A stretch of 64,000 nt of DNA from Parapedobacter sp. SGR-10 (GTDB taxonomy: Bacteria; Bacteroidota; Bacteroidia; Sphingobacteriales; Sphingobacteriaceae). The DNA is taken from NCBI RefSeq assembly GCF_011030405.1, contig NZ_JAAJTJ010000002.1, positions 372,001 to 436,000 of the forward strand, read 5' to 3'. The notes below the pieces were generated by a model, which was given only the letters and a program-made list of their open reading frames with translations, made no database searches and was not told where the DNA came from. Position numbers and translations under genes: made by a program. Positions 28,140 through 35,987 of the stretch are shown here, one piece after another. The stretch's first letter is position 1. Each line of letters opens with the position of its first letter.

Positions 28140-28661
28140 TTATCTATACAAATCCACCAACCCTTCGGGCAATTCCACTCCGATCACTTTCTCCTCTGCA
28201 TCAATTCCCAATATGAGATCGTCCGATAGCGGAAACAACAGCTCTTTGCCATCCATATCCACTGTCGCCATAAACTGCTGGGGCATCTCTTGTACATGGA
28301 CGATTTCGCCCAGTTCACCTTCGTTTTCATCAATGACCATATAACCGACCAAGTCCGAATAGCGAAAATCTTCGGGGTCACGTTCGGGCATTTTGTCGTT
28401 GGGCAGGTACATCTTTTTGCGGACCAATGCCTGGGCCTTGTCGATATGGTCTATATCCTCAAACGTGGCATAAGCCGTGCTGTTCTTATGCAATTTGATC
28501 TCTTCTGTAAAATAAGGCACTAACTTCTTGTTTACTTCGAAAAAAATCACGTCCAGATCCAACTCTTGGTAGTCGTCGAATTCAAAGAAAAGCTGAACCT
28601 CCCCTTTGAGTCCCCTGGTCTTGGAGACATAGCCTATATAAAAACTTTGATCTATATTCAT
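28140..28661 (-). CDS. rimM: 16S rRNA processing protein RimM
   Basis: A 173-residue ribosome maturation factor: N-terminal RimM barrel (YIGYVSKTRGLKGEVQLFFEFD) and C-terminal PRC barrel (YSDLVGYMVIDENEGELGEI...ELLFPLSDDLILGIDAEEKVIGVELPEGLVDLY). It binds S19 and assists 30S assembly. The usual neighbours rpsP and trmD are not adjacent; instead it sits between xth (12 bases upstream) and metF. Confidence 0.94.
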   Translation of the reverse strand: MNIDQSFYIGYVSKTRGLKGEVQLFFEFDDYQELDLDVIFFEVNKKLVPYFTEEIKLHKNSTAYATFEDIDHIDKAQALVRKKMYLPNDKMPERDPEDFRYSDLVGYMVIDENEGELGEIVHVQEMPQQFMATVDMDGKELLFPLSDDLILGIDAEEKVIGVELPEGLVDLYR

Positions 28662-28673
28662 TTTTGTTAAAAA

Positions 28674-29435
28674 TCAATCCAATGTCAGTACTACCGGGCA
28701 GTGGTCAGAATGCACGGCATGAGACAAGATCTCCGCTTTTTGTATCCTTTCGGACAGATTTTGAGAGACCATATTATAATCGATGCGCCAGCCGAGATTC
28801 CGTGCGCGTGCTCCTGCCCTATAGCTCCACCACGTGTAATGGTGCGGATCGGGATTGGTGTGTCTGAATGTATCTACAAACCCCGAATTGATAAAATTCT
28901 CCATCCATTCCCGTTCTTCGGGAAGAAATCCCGAGGTATTGGCGTTGGATTTGGGGTTGTGGATGTCAATAGCGCGATGGCAAATATTGAAATCCCCACA
29001 GACGACCAACTTCTTTTCCTTCTTAAGATTGTCGACATAACTTTGGAAATCGTCGAGGAATCTGTATTTGAAAGTCTGGCGGATATCGCCCGTCGTGCCC
29101 GAAGGGAAATAGACGCTCATGACCGACAGATCTTCAAAGTCGGCACGTATCATCCGTCCTTCGAAGTCATAGTCTTCATGTCCACATCCGTATTCTATAT
29201 GGAGGGGACTTTTTCGGGTAAGGATGGCTGTACCACTATAGCCTTTCTTCTGTGCGGGATACCAATAGTGCTCGTAACCCATCTGCTCCAGCATCAAGAT
29301 CTCAGGAACCTGATCGGGGGTCGCTTTGATCTCCTGTAGGCAGACGACATCGGGAGCTTCCGTTTTGAGCCATCCTAGCCAATCTTTTTTCAGCGCTGCT
29401 CGCAGGCCATTGACGTTATAGGTGATTATTTTCAT
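28674..29435 (-). CDS. xth: Exodeoxyribonuclease III
   Basis: A 253-residue AP endonuclease/3'-5' exonuclease of base-excision repair. EEP-fold motifs: ITYNVNGLRAAL, VCLQEIKA (metal Glu), NICHRAIDIHNPKS preceded by CGDFN, WWSYRAGARARNLGWRIDY and the final SDHCPVVL (catalytic His). No signal peptide, unlike the secreted EEP protein at 15,808. Its start overlaps the stop of the cyclophilin gene by four bases (ATGA), indicating translational coupling. Confidence 0.95.
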   Translation of the reverse strand: MKIITYNVNGLRAALKKDWLGWLKTEAPDVVCLQEIKATPDQVPEILMLEQMGYEHYWYPAQKKGYSGTAILTRKSPLHIEYGCGHEDYDFEGRMIRADFEDLSVMSVYFPSGTTGDIRQTFKYRFLDDFQSYVDNLKKEKKLVVCGDFNICHRAIDIHNPKSNANTSGFLPEEREWMENFINSGFVDTFRHTNPDPHHYTWWSYRAGARARNLGWRIDYNMVSQNLSERIQKAEILSHAVHSDHCPVVLTLD

Positions 29436-30190
29436 AGCTTGTAATACCGGGATTTTAGCGAATCAAATAATTTGGTAAAAAAACCACCTTTAGGTTCCAA
29501 ACCCTGCATTTCTCTTTCCAGGTTCAGTGCCTCCCGTCGGGTCAGTAGGCGCATGGCCATACGTTCGTTGGTCAATGGTCTATCGTTGCGGTCTGTCTGT
29601 ACCTCTGCTATCCTATCGATGATCTCTATTCCGGACACTAGCTCGCCAAAGACCGTATAATCGCCATCAAGGTGTGGTATACCACCAATGTCCATATAGG
29701 TGCGCCGTTGAAGATCGGATAATCTTTTGCCTTTGAAACGGAAGGTTTCCAACGAGTCCAGCCCCGCTTCCGTGAATTTTCTGCCCTGCACCAGATAAAA
29801 CTGCGATCCGGATGACTGCTTTGCCGGATTGTTGTCGCGCGCGGCCGCTATACTTCCTTTTTTATGGATAATATCGGCCTGTATCTCCGCAGGAATCTTA
29901 TAATCCGGACCTCCATTGCCCAACAAAGTGCGATCTCCGGCATATTTGGAATCGGGGTCTCCACCCTGTATCATAAAATTCTTGATTACCCGATGAAAGA
30001 GCAATGAATCGTAATACCCCTCCTTGACCAATCGGTAAAAATTGTCCCGATGCTTTGGTGTTTTGTTGTAGAGCTTTAATGTGGCATCCCCTTTATTGGT
30101 CGTTATTTGCACGTAGTAATGTGTTGGGATTTGGGCATATGTGGCTATACTGATGGACAATAGTCCTAGTAGAATGAGATGTCTAATCAT
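29432..30190 (-). CDS. Peptidylprolyl isomerase (cyclophilin type), exported
   Basis: A 252-residue protein with signal peptide (ends ATYAQ near residue 20). Cyclophilin domain with DNFYRLVKEGYYDSLLFHRVIKNFMIQGGDP, GSQFYLVQGRKF and HLDGDYTVFGELVSG, the conserved proline-isomerase pocket. An insertion of about 20 residues (FTEAGLDSLETFRFKGKRL) is typical for Bacteroidetes members. Located in the periplasm, it would assist folding of envelope proteins. Coupled with xth by a four-base overlap. Confidence 0.93.
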   Translation of the reverse strand: MIRHLILLGLLSISIATYAQIPTHYYVQITTNKGDATLKLYNKTPKHRDNFYRLVKEGYYDSLLFHRVIKNFMIQGGDPDSKYAGDRTLLGNGGPDYKIPAEIQADIIHKKGSIAAARDNNPAKQSSGSQFYLVQGRKFTEAGLDSLETFRFKGKRLSDLQRRTYMDIGGIPHLDGDYTVFGELVSGIEIIDRIAEVQTDRNDRPLTNERMAMRLLTRREALNLEREMQGLEPKGGFFTKLFDSLKSRYYKL

Positions 30191-30193
30191 GTG

Positions 30194-30541
30194 CTATATG
30201 ATTTCTAGTTCCTGAAAATAATCGATAATAAGGGATTTCAAGATCATTTCCTGCTCCAATAGGGTGTAATTTGGAATGGGGTTGGCCAATTGCCAATGTG
30301 GCCAACCATCTTTGTCCAATCCTTTAAGCTCATAAAAACCCATTGAGCTGAAAAGGCGACAAGTAGCGATATGCATCAGCTCTTCCTTCTCCCGTTTGGA
30401 AAATTGTTTGGCCCCCTGTCCGAGTTCCTGTACACCGATCAAAAAAAGCATCACCTTGAGGTCGGGTAATTCTGTGTCAAAATCACGGGCGATGATCTGT
30501 CTCAATTCCTCCCACTTTATGTTTACATCTGTTATGTTCAT
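30194..30541 (-). CDS. Conserved hypothetical protein
   Basis: A 115-residue soluble protein, mostly helical, with LKVMLFLIGVQELGQG and KREKEELMHIATCRLFSSMGFYEL. It looks like a small family conserved in Bacteroidetes; I do not know a function. It lies three bases before the cyclophilin gene and one base after the phosphatase gene, so it is cotranscribed with them. Confidence 0.75.
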   Translation of the reverse strand: MNITDVNIKWEELRQIIARDFDTELPDLKVMLFLIGVQELGQGAKQFSKREKEELMHIATCRLFSSMGFYELKGLDKDGWPHWQLANPIPNYTLLEQEMILKSLIIDYFQELEII

Positions 30542-30542
30542 A

Positions 30543-30974
30543 TTATAATGTCTTGATCAGATCGTGACAGCGCTTTTCTATCATCTTATACACAGGTTCG
30601 AACATGTCTTCGTCGTAATACGGGTCCGGTACAATATCCTCTTCCAGAAAAAGAGATACTTTATCTCGGTCTTCTTCACGTTTTGCCAGACGCAGAACGT
30701 CTTTCATATTCTGCCGATCCATGACAAAAATACGGTCGTATTCATCAAAGAAATCGGATATGAAATGCCTTGCCCGTTGACGGGAAATATCGATGCCGTA
30801 TTTTTTTGCTACAGCTACAGCGCGTCTATCCGGTGATTGGCCGACATGCCAGTCTCCGGTACCTGCCGAATGTACCGTCCATCCCAATTCGTTCGTTGCA
30901 GCGATATGTGCCAGTACGCCATGTGCCAAAGGAGAGCGGCAGATGTTTCCTAGACAGACCATTAATATTCTCAT
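30543..30974 (-). CDS. Low-molecular-weight protein-tyrosine phosphatase
   Basis: A 143-residue phosphatase: the P-loop VCLGNICRSPLA (CX5R, Cys7 and Arg13 by count) and the general-acid loop VPDPYYDEDMFE near 118 are both present. It dephosphorylates tyrosine-phosphorylated proteins, in many bacteria those controlling polysaccharide export, though no partner kinase is nearby. First gene of the minus-strand run leading to rimM and metF. Confidence 0.93.
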   Translation of the reverse strand: MRILMVCLGNICRSPLAHGVLAHIAATNELGWTVHSAGTGDWHVGQSPDRRAVAVAKKYGIDISRQRARHFISDFFDEYDRIFVMDRQNMKDVLRLAKREEDRDKVSLFLEEDIVPDPYYDEDMFEPVYKMIEKRCHDLIKTL

Positions 30975-31039
30975 AAGCTAAAAACAGTTTTTAGACCTCA
31001 AAGATAGTCAAAAGAAAGGATATAGGGGGGTAAAAACTA

Positions 31040-31083
31040 GCGCACGCGTGCCGCGTGCGCCAAAATTGTGACGTCGCATGCAA
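31040..31083. repeat. GCGCACGC...GCGTGCGC palindrome
   Basis: CTAGCGCACGCGTGCCGCGTGCGCC contains arms GCGCACGC and GCGTGCGC around GTGCC. Another member of the family seen at 16.7, 35.7 and 46.7 kb. Confidence 0.7.
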
Positions 31084-31088
31084 CGTCT

Positions 31089-31940
31089 TTACAAGGTAAA
31101 ATATTTTTCGGGATTTATTTTTTTGTCGTTTTTCAAGATCTCGTAGTGGAGATGAGGCCCTGTACTGCGTCCTGTGCTGCCCATGAGTCCTACGATATCG
31201 CCTGCGGCCACCTTTTCACCTTTTCTTACCAAAGGTTTGGACAGGTGAGCGTAGCGTGTCTCGTAGTTGTTGGCATGTTTGATCTTGACGACGTAGCCGT
31301 AATATCTTTCATAGCCGGAAAACACGACTGTTCCCTTTGCCGTAGCCTTGATCCGGTCACCGGTCCTGCCCTTGAGGTCTATTCCTGAGTGCATTTCGCG
31401 GCCTCTATTCGTAAAAGGGTTTCTCCGGTAGCCAAAGCGGGAAGTTACTTTACCATGATGGGGCACTCCAATGGGTAGACTTTCCAATTTCTTGTCCAAT
31501 TCGGCTAAGGCTTCTTCGTAGAAGGTACTCATCAATTCGATGTTTTCTTCATCTGCTTCTATAGGTCCCCCTGCATTCTCCAGAGCAATGGTTTTCAGTC
31601 CCCTTTTTTTCATTTTGGAATTAATGATTTCCAGGGTAGAGTCGATCTTGTTGAATGATTTTTTGGCCTGGTCCACCTCTTTTTCGGTTTCACTTTTGCT
31701 TCTGCTTAGGAGTTCCTTCTGTTGGTTGACTTCGTTTAGCGTCTCCGTATATTGAGATGCGAGTGCATCGGCCTTTTGTTTGGTGACAAGATAGATGACT
31801 ATGCCACATAAACCCAACACCAACCCAAATGTAGAAACAGCCAGTTTCTTCCAATTTTTCACAAAGAAGGTCGGCACCACAAACTTCTTCTCCCCTTTAC
31901 CTTCGATGTGGATTTGAATAGACGATTTGTTCTTTAACAT
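31089..31940 (-). CDS. M23 family peptidoglycan endopeptidase with membrane anchor and coiled coil
   Basis: About 283 residues from the ATG at 31940 (an in-frame ATG at 31979 adds 13). Layout: short cytosolic N-terminus, one membrane segment (LAVSTFGLVLGLCGIVIYLV), a coiled coil (about residues 60-110) and a C-terminal LytM/M23 domain with HHGKVTSRFGYRRNPF, EMHSGIDLKG (first zinc His/Asp) and TGPHLHYEI (HxH). Such proteins cut or regulate cutting of cross-links in the wall, often with division or elongation machinery. Its own transcription unit, divergent from mutY. Confidence 0.9.
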   Translation of the reverse strand: MLKNKSSIQIHIEGKGEKKFVVPTFFVKNWKKLAVSTFGLVLGLCGIVIYLVTKQKADALASQYTETLNEVNQQKELLSRSKSETEKEVDQAKKSFNKIDSTLEIINSKMKKRGLKTIALENAGGPIEADEENIELMSTFYEEALAELDKKLESLPIGVPHHGKVTSRFGYRRNPFTNRGREMHSGIDLKGRTGDRIKATAKGTVVFSGYERYYGYVVKIKHANNYETRYAHLSKPLVRKGEKVAAGDIVGLMGSTGRSTGPHLHYEILKNDKKINPEKYFTL

Positions 31941-32036
31941 AAGTAGTTTTTTGTTTCCGTTTATTTCAAACGCTGACAAAGTTAGGGAAATAATTGCTTA
32001 ATATCCAACTTATTATTGTTGATAGTCAATATGTTG

Positions 32037-32068
32037 TTGTTAATTTTTGTTAAAAATAACCATATTTG
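32037..32068 (+). promoter_or_regulatory. Possible promoter of mutY
   Basis: TTG at 32037-32039, 21 bases, CATATTTG at 32061-32068 (one mismatch to TAnnTTTG). The ATG at 32073 starts four bases after the box. Confidence 0.4.
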
Positions 32069-32072
32069 TGTC

Positions 32073-33122
32073 ATGAGGTTTGCCGAAAATTTAGTGGCTT
32101 GGTACAGAGAAAATGGTCGGGATTTGCCGTGGCGGAAGACGGAAGATCCTTATGTGATTTGGCTTTCGGAGGTCATATTGCAACAGACTCGCGTGGAGCA
32201 GGGAATGCCTTATTTCCATAGGTTTGTCCAATCTTTGCCCGATGTGAAATCCTTTGCCGAAGCTGCGGAAGAAGACATCCTACGGTTGTGGCAGGGATTG
32301 GGCTATTATTCCCGGGCGCGTAATATGCACAAGGCTGCCAGACAGGTTATGGATCGTTTTGATGGGGTGTTTCCTACCCGTTATGATGATCTGATCACAC
32401 TGCAAGGTGTAGGTGAATATACCGCGGCGGCCATTTCTTCTTTTGCGTCAAACGAACGACGAGCCGTATTGGACGGCAATGTATTTAGGGTATTGTCCCG
32501 GGTGTTTGGTATCGACGTGCCGATCAATTCTACCGAGGGCAAGAACCTGTTCAAAAAATTGGCGGACGAGCTGATTCCGCACGATTATCCCGGCGAATAT
32601 AACCATGCCATTATGGACTTCGGAGCGATTCAGTGCAAACCCAAGCAGCCCTTGTGCCCGACTTGTATCTTTCAGTTGGAATGTCGGGCATTGGCAGAGA
32701 ATCGTGTACACGAGCTGCCGGTCAAGTTGAAGGGCAAAGCCAGTCGAAACCGTTATTTTCATTATTTCATCGTGGAGAGGAATGGAGAGGTGCTCATGTC
32801 CAAGCGTGGGGACAAGGATGTATGGGCAAACTTATACGAATTTCCAATGATAGAGACTGCCGAAGACTGCCCGATGGACGATTTGTACGAACATACAGCG
32901 TTTAAGAAGCATTTTGAGAGGGCTACGCTATATCCGGTAGGAGGAATGGTGAAGCACGTGCTCAGCCATCAGAATATTTACGCCAGATTCTATAGGATTG
33001 CAGAAGGGATCGAGGTAAAAGAAAAAAAATCGCAATGGCGCTATTTTTTATCAGAAAAAATCGATACATTAGCTAAACATAAACTTATCTTCACGTTTTG
33101 GGATAAGTATGGTATTAGCTAA
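32073..33122 (+). CDS. mutY: A/G-specific adenine glycosylase
   Basis: Removes adenine mispaired with 8-oxoguanine. From the ATG at 32073 the protein (349 residues) begins MRFAENLVAWYRENGRDLPWR as MutY should. Helix-hairpin-helix and catalytic region: LSEVILQQTRVEQ, LQGVGEYTAAAISSFA, VLDGNVFRVLSRVF and AIMDFGAIQCK; the iron-sulfur cysteines are in CKPKQPLCPTCIFQLEC. The C-terminal NUDIX-like domain (about 230-349) recognises 8-oxoG. The upstream start at 32016 adds 19 unconserved residues. ssb follows 15 bases later. Confidence 0.95.
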   Translation: MRFAENLVAWYRENGRDLPWRKTEDPYVIWLSEVILQQTRVEQGMPYFHRFVQSLPDVKSFAEAAEEDILRLWQGLGYYSRARNMHKAARQVMDRFDGVFPTRYDDLITLQGVGEYTAAAISSFASNERRAVLDGNVFRVLSRVFGIDVPINSTEGKNLFKKLADELIPHDYPGEYNHAIMDFGAIQCKPKQPLCPTCIFQLECRALAENRVHELPVKLKGKASRNRYFHYFIVERNGEVLMSKRGDKDVWANLYEFPMIETAEDCPMDDLYEHTAFKKHFERATLYPVGGMVKHVLSHQNIYARFYRIAEGIEVKEKKSQWRYFLSEKIDTLAKHKLIFTFWDKYGIS

Positions 33123-33137
33123 TTAACCTTAAATTAT

Positions 33138-33590
33138 ATGTCTAGTGTAAACAAAGTAATCTTAGTAGGCCATCTTGGCAAAGATCCTGAACTCCGTTAT
33201 TTGGAAGGCAATGTGAGTGTGGCAAGTTTTCCTTTAGCGACATCCGAAACGTACAATAAAGATGGAAAAAAAATAGAACAGACCGAATGGCACAATATCG
33301 TCATGTGGCGGGGACTAGCCGATGTCGCAGCCAAGTACCTGACCAAGGGGCGTTTGGTCTATATCGAGGGCAAATTGCGTACACGGTCGTATGAGGATAG
33401 GGAAGGGATACGGAGATATACCACAGAGATTGTGGCGGAGAGTTTTAACATCTTAGGGCGCCGATCGGACTTCGAAGGTCCTGCTAACCCAGCGTCTACA
33501 TCCAATGCGACTACAACTACCACTGATACACAAGAGCAACAAGTGGATTTTAAGGAAAACGAAGGAGAGGATGACGGGTTGCCGTTTTAG
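33138..33590 (+). CDS. ssb: Single-stranded DNA-binding protein
   Basis: 150 residues: OB-fold starting MSSVNKVILVGHLGKDPELRYLEGN, with WHNIVMWRGLADVAAKYLTKGRLVYIEGKLRTRSYED, then a Thr/Asn-rich flexible linker and the acidic tip DDGLPF that docks partner proteins. It covers ssDNA in replication and repair. Its place after mutY suggests cotranscription. Confidence 0.97.
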   Translation: MSSVNKVILVGHLGKDPELRYLEGNVSVASFPLATSETYNKDGKKIEQTEWHNIVMWRGLADVAAKYLTKGRLVYIEGKLRTRSYEDREGIRRYTTEIVAESFNILGRRSDFEGPANPASTSNATTTTTDTQEQQVDFKENEGEDDGLPF

Positions 33591-33601
33591 AATAAATTAG
33601 G

Positions 33602-33652
33602 AATTACGAATTGCCAATTACAATATTGATTCGTAATTCCCAATTCGTAATT
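33602..33652. repeat. AATTACGAATTG inverted repeat
   Basis: AATTACGAATTG (33602-33613) faces CAATTCGTAATT (33641-33652), with further GAATTAC-like segments between. A low-complexity intergenic palindrome between ssb and pheS. Confidence 0.7.
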
Positions 33653-33666
33653 GAATATTTTTGCCG

Positions 33667-33674
33667 TATCTTTG
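33667..33674 (+). promoter_or_regulatory. -7 box of pheS, five bases before the start codon
   Basis: TATCTTTG matches TAnnTTTG; GCATT separates it from the ATG at 33680. No well-placed TTG upstream. Confidence 0.45.
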
Positions 33675-33679
33675 GCATT

Positions 33680-34717
33680 ATGTTGCAAGAGAAGATAAAG
33701 CAGTTTACCCAAGAGATAGAGCAGTTCAAAGCCTCCTCCGCGGCAGATGTAGAGAACTTCAGATTAAAGTTTTTAGTTTCTAAAGGGATCGTAAAGAGCC
33801 TGTTTGAAGAGTTCAAGTCCGTTTCCAATGAAGAGAAACGAGTTTTGGGGAAGGTTTTGAATGAATTTAAGCAACTTGCCGAAAATACATTCCAGGAAGC
33901 ATTATCTGCTTTTGGAAAAGAAAAAGCCGCCATCAAGAGACAGGAAGGGGACCTGACCTTGCCGGGCGAAGGTCTACAATTGGGCTCTCGCCATCCGTTG
34001 TCTTTGGTCCGCAAGGAGATCGTTGAGATTTTTAAGAAACTCGGTTTTATCGTTGCCGAAGGACCGGAGATCGAAGATGACTGGCACAACTTCTCGGCCT
34101 TGAATTTTCCACCGGAGCACCCGGCGCGTGATATGCAGGATACTTTCTTTATCAAGAAACAAGATGGTAATGATATTGCCCTGCGTACGCATACCTCTTC
34201 CGTTCAGGTTAGACTGATGGAAGCAGGCAAGCCACCTTTCCGTGCCATTATGCCTGGCAGGGTGTACCGCAATGAGGCTATTTCGGCACGTGCACATTGT
34301 TTCTTCCATCAGGTCGAGGGACTTTATGTGGATGAAAATGTATCGTTTGCCGATCTGAAACAGACTTTGTTCCACTTCGTTCAGGAATTGTACGGTGAAG
34401 GAACCAAAGTGCGGTTTCGTCCGTCCTATTTCCCATTTACTGAACCTTCTGCCGAAATGGATATTTCCTGTACGATCTGTAAAGGCGCGGGATGCAACCT
34501 ATGTAAAGGATCGGGTTGGGTCGAAATCCTGGGATGTGGAATGGTGGATCCGAACGTGCTAGAAAACTGTGGCATAGACAGTAAAAAATATTCGGGCTTT
34601 GCATTCGGTATGGGGATCGAGCGGATCACCAATCTGAAATACGAGATCAAGGACCTGCGTTTGTTCTCAGAAAACGATGTACGTTTCTTGTCGCAATTCG
34701 AGACGGAACTGATATGA
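33680..34717 (+). CDS. pheS: Phenylalanyl-tRNA synthetase alpha subunit
   Basis: 345 residues from the ATG at 33680; the earlier in-frame ATG at 33611 lies inside a repeat and before the -7 box. N-terminal coiled coil (about 1-80), then class II synthetase core: motif 1 region HPLSLVRKEIVEIFKKLGF, ALNFPPEHPARDMQDTFFI, motif 2 FHQVEGLYVDENVSFADLK, and motif 3 FAFGMGIERITNLKY. A CTICKGAGCNLCKGSGW segment carries four cysteines, as in many PheS. The beta subunit gene is not adjacent. Confidence 0.96.
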   Translation: MLQEKIKQFTQEIEQFKASSAADVENFRLKFLVSKGIVKSLFEEFKSVSNEEKRVLGKVLNEFKQLAENTFQEALSAFGKEKAAIKRQEGDLTLPGEGLQLGSRHPLSLVRKEIVEIFKKLGFIVAEGPEIEDDWHNFSALNFPPEHPARDMQDTFFIKKQDGNDIALRTHTSSVQVRLMEAGKPPFRAIMPGRVYRNEAISARAHCFFHQVEGLYVDENVSFADLKQTLFHFVQELYGEGTKVRFRPSYFPFTEPSAEMDISCTICKGAGCNLCKGSGWVEILGCGMVDPNVLENCGIDSKKYSGFAFGMGIERITNLKYEIKDLRLFSENDVRFLSQFETELI

Positions 34718-35121
34718 TGAAAACGGTTGGATACTGCATTTTATTTCTTTTTTCCACGATGATGCTGTCACGCTGTGGAAAGGGGGGATGCAATGTGATA
34801 TCTGAGGTTAGTTTCAATACTGGCATCAACCAGGCTGAACATCCCGGTGTATATGCGACCAATGGTTATGCGTATGCTCCTGGAGGGGTTCGGGGGCTGA
34901 TCGTCTACAATACAGGAGATGGTTTAGTGGCCTATGACAGATGCAGTACTGTAGCGCCCGAAAAAAGAAATCAGGTTGTGGTAGATGGACTATTGATCGT
35001 AGATGAGGCTTCGGGGGCAAAATGGTTACTGCGGGATGGTTCTCCTACGCATATCGCTGAATGCTCGCTTAGAAGGTACAATGTTCGGAAGAGCGGAGCT
35101 GTTTATTATGTATCCAACTGA
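34714..35121 (+). CDS. Rieske-like-fold lipoprotein lacking cluster ligands
   Basis: A 135-residue lipoprotein: signal with MMLSRC (Cys21), then VSFNTGINQAEHPGVYATNG, GGVRGLIVYNTGDGLVAYDRC and a C-terminal LRRYNVRKSGAVYYVSN. The order of these blocks recalls small Bacteroidetes Rieske-like lipoproteins, but the two Cys-x-His boxes are missing, so no [2Fe-2S] cluster is expected. The start overlaps the pheS stop by four bases and the TetR gene follows after three, implying one transcript. Function unknown. Confidence 0.65.
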   Translation: MMKTVGYCILFLFSTMMLSRCGKGGCNVISEVSFNTGINQAEHPGVYATNGYAYAPGGVRGLIVYNTGDGLVAYDRCSTVAPEKRNQVVVDGLLIVDEASGAKWLLRDGSPTHIAECSLRRYNVRKSGAVYYVSN

Positions 35122-35124
35122 CAC

Positions 35125-35700
35125 ATGGAACAGGATAAAATAACCTTATCGATCAAAAAAGCGGCGAGAGAGCTCTTTCGCAGGTATGGTTACAACAAGA
35201 CCAGTGTGAATGAACTGGCTAAACAGGCTTCTATCTCCAAAGCTACTTTTTATAAATATTTCAGCTCGAAGGAACTTATCCTGCACGAAGTGCTGATGGA
35301 TTATATTCGGGAGAATGTAGAGGATATCCTCAATAAGGGCGTTCGTGAAAAAGACCTTCCTACTTTTTTGGCCAATACCATCCTGCGTGTGAGCCGTGTG
35401 ACCTATACGGTTTGTAATGAATTTGTCGGTTGGGAATTTATCCGTGAATCGGCCAATGCACAGGAGTACCTCAAAATCCTGTCGGATGACCTGGAATTTT
35501 TGCTGTTAAGTTCGTTTATCAAAAATGATACGATAGGCAGTACCATTTCCGAAGAGAAACTGACCTTCCTGATCAAGACCAGTAAAAATATTGTTTTCTC
35601 TTTTGCCTTCACGGCTGTGACCGACGGTGACGTGCGCAAGAATTTTATTTCCTTCCAGAAGGAGATGTTGCCGTATCTGGTGCAGGCTACTTTGGCTTAA
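35125..35700 (+). CDS. TetR/AcrR family transcriptional regulator
   Basis: 191 residues: N-terminal TetR HTH (AARELFRRYGYNKTSVNELAKQASISKATFYKYFSSKELILHEVL, residues about 11-55) and a helical ligand-binding C-terminus ending in an FISFQKEMLPYL dimer helix. The ligand and targets are not evident; the only close gene is the lipoprotein upstream. Confidence 0.92.
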   Translation: MEQDKITLSIKKAARELFRRYGYNKTSVNELAKQASISKATFYKYFSSKELILHEVLMDYIRENVEDILNKGVREKDLPTFLANTILRVSRVTYTVCNEFVGWEFIRESANAQEYLKILSDDLEFLLLSSFIKNDTIGSTISEEKLTFLIKTSKNIVFSFAFTAVTDGDVRKNFISFQKEMLPYLVQATLA

Positions 35701-35730
35701 GGATCACTCTGTTGCTGATGCCCAATGCTA

Positions 35731-35787
35731 GCGCACGAATCCTTTCGTGTGCTTGTCTGTTATAGGCACACGAAAGGATTCGTGCGC
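35731..35787. repeat. Perfect 22-bp inverted repeat (GCGCACGAATCC family)
   Basis: The arm 35731-35752 (begins GCGCACGAATCC) pairs without a mismatch with 35766-35787; the loop is 13 bases. It is part of a 287-base gene-free gap (35,701-35,987) that also has the palindrome GCCTGCCTGCGGTAGGCAGGC near 35,820 and an inverted AGTTAAGCGTTTTTGTCAT end near 35,905-35,925. Confidence 0.9.
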
Positions 35788-35972
35788 CAACAAAAGGAAT
35801 TAAGTTAACTGGCGCAAGCCTGCCTGCGGTAGGCAGGCGTCCGCTTGTGACCGATATAGTACAGGTACAAGGATCGCTGCGCTAATCCTTGCGCCAGATA
35901 GAGATGACAAAAACGCTTAACTTAATGACATCAGGTTTGCGCCAGTGATGTTTATTATTCCCGATAAAACCG

Positions 35973-35980
35973 TATTTTTG
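35973..35980 (+). promoter_or_regulatory. -7 box of rlmD
   Basis: TATTTTTG matches TAnnTTTG and ends seven bases before the ATG at 35988; a very short or absent leader is implied. Confidence 0.4.
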
Positions 35981-35987
35981 CACAAAT

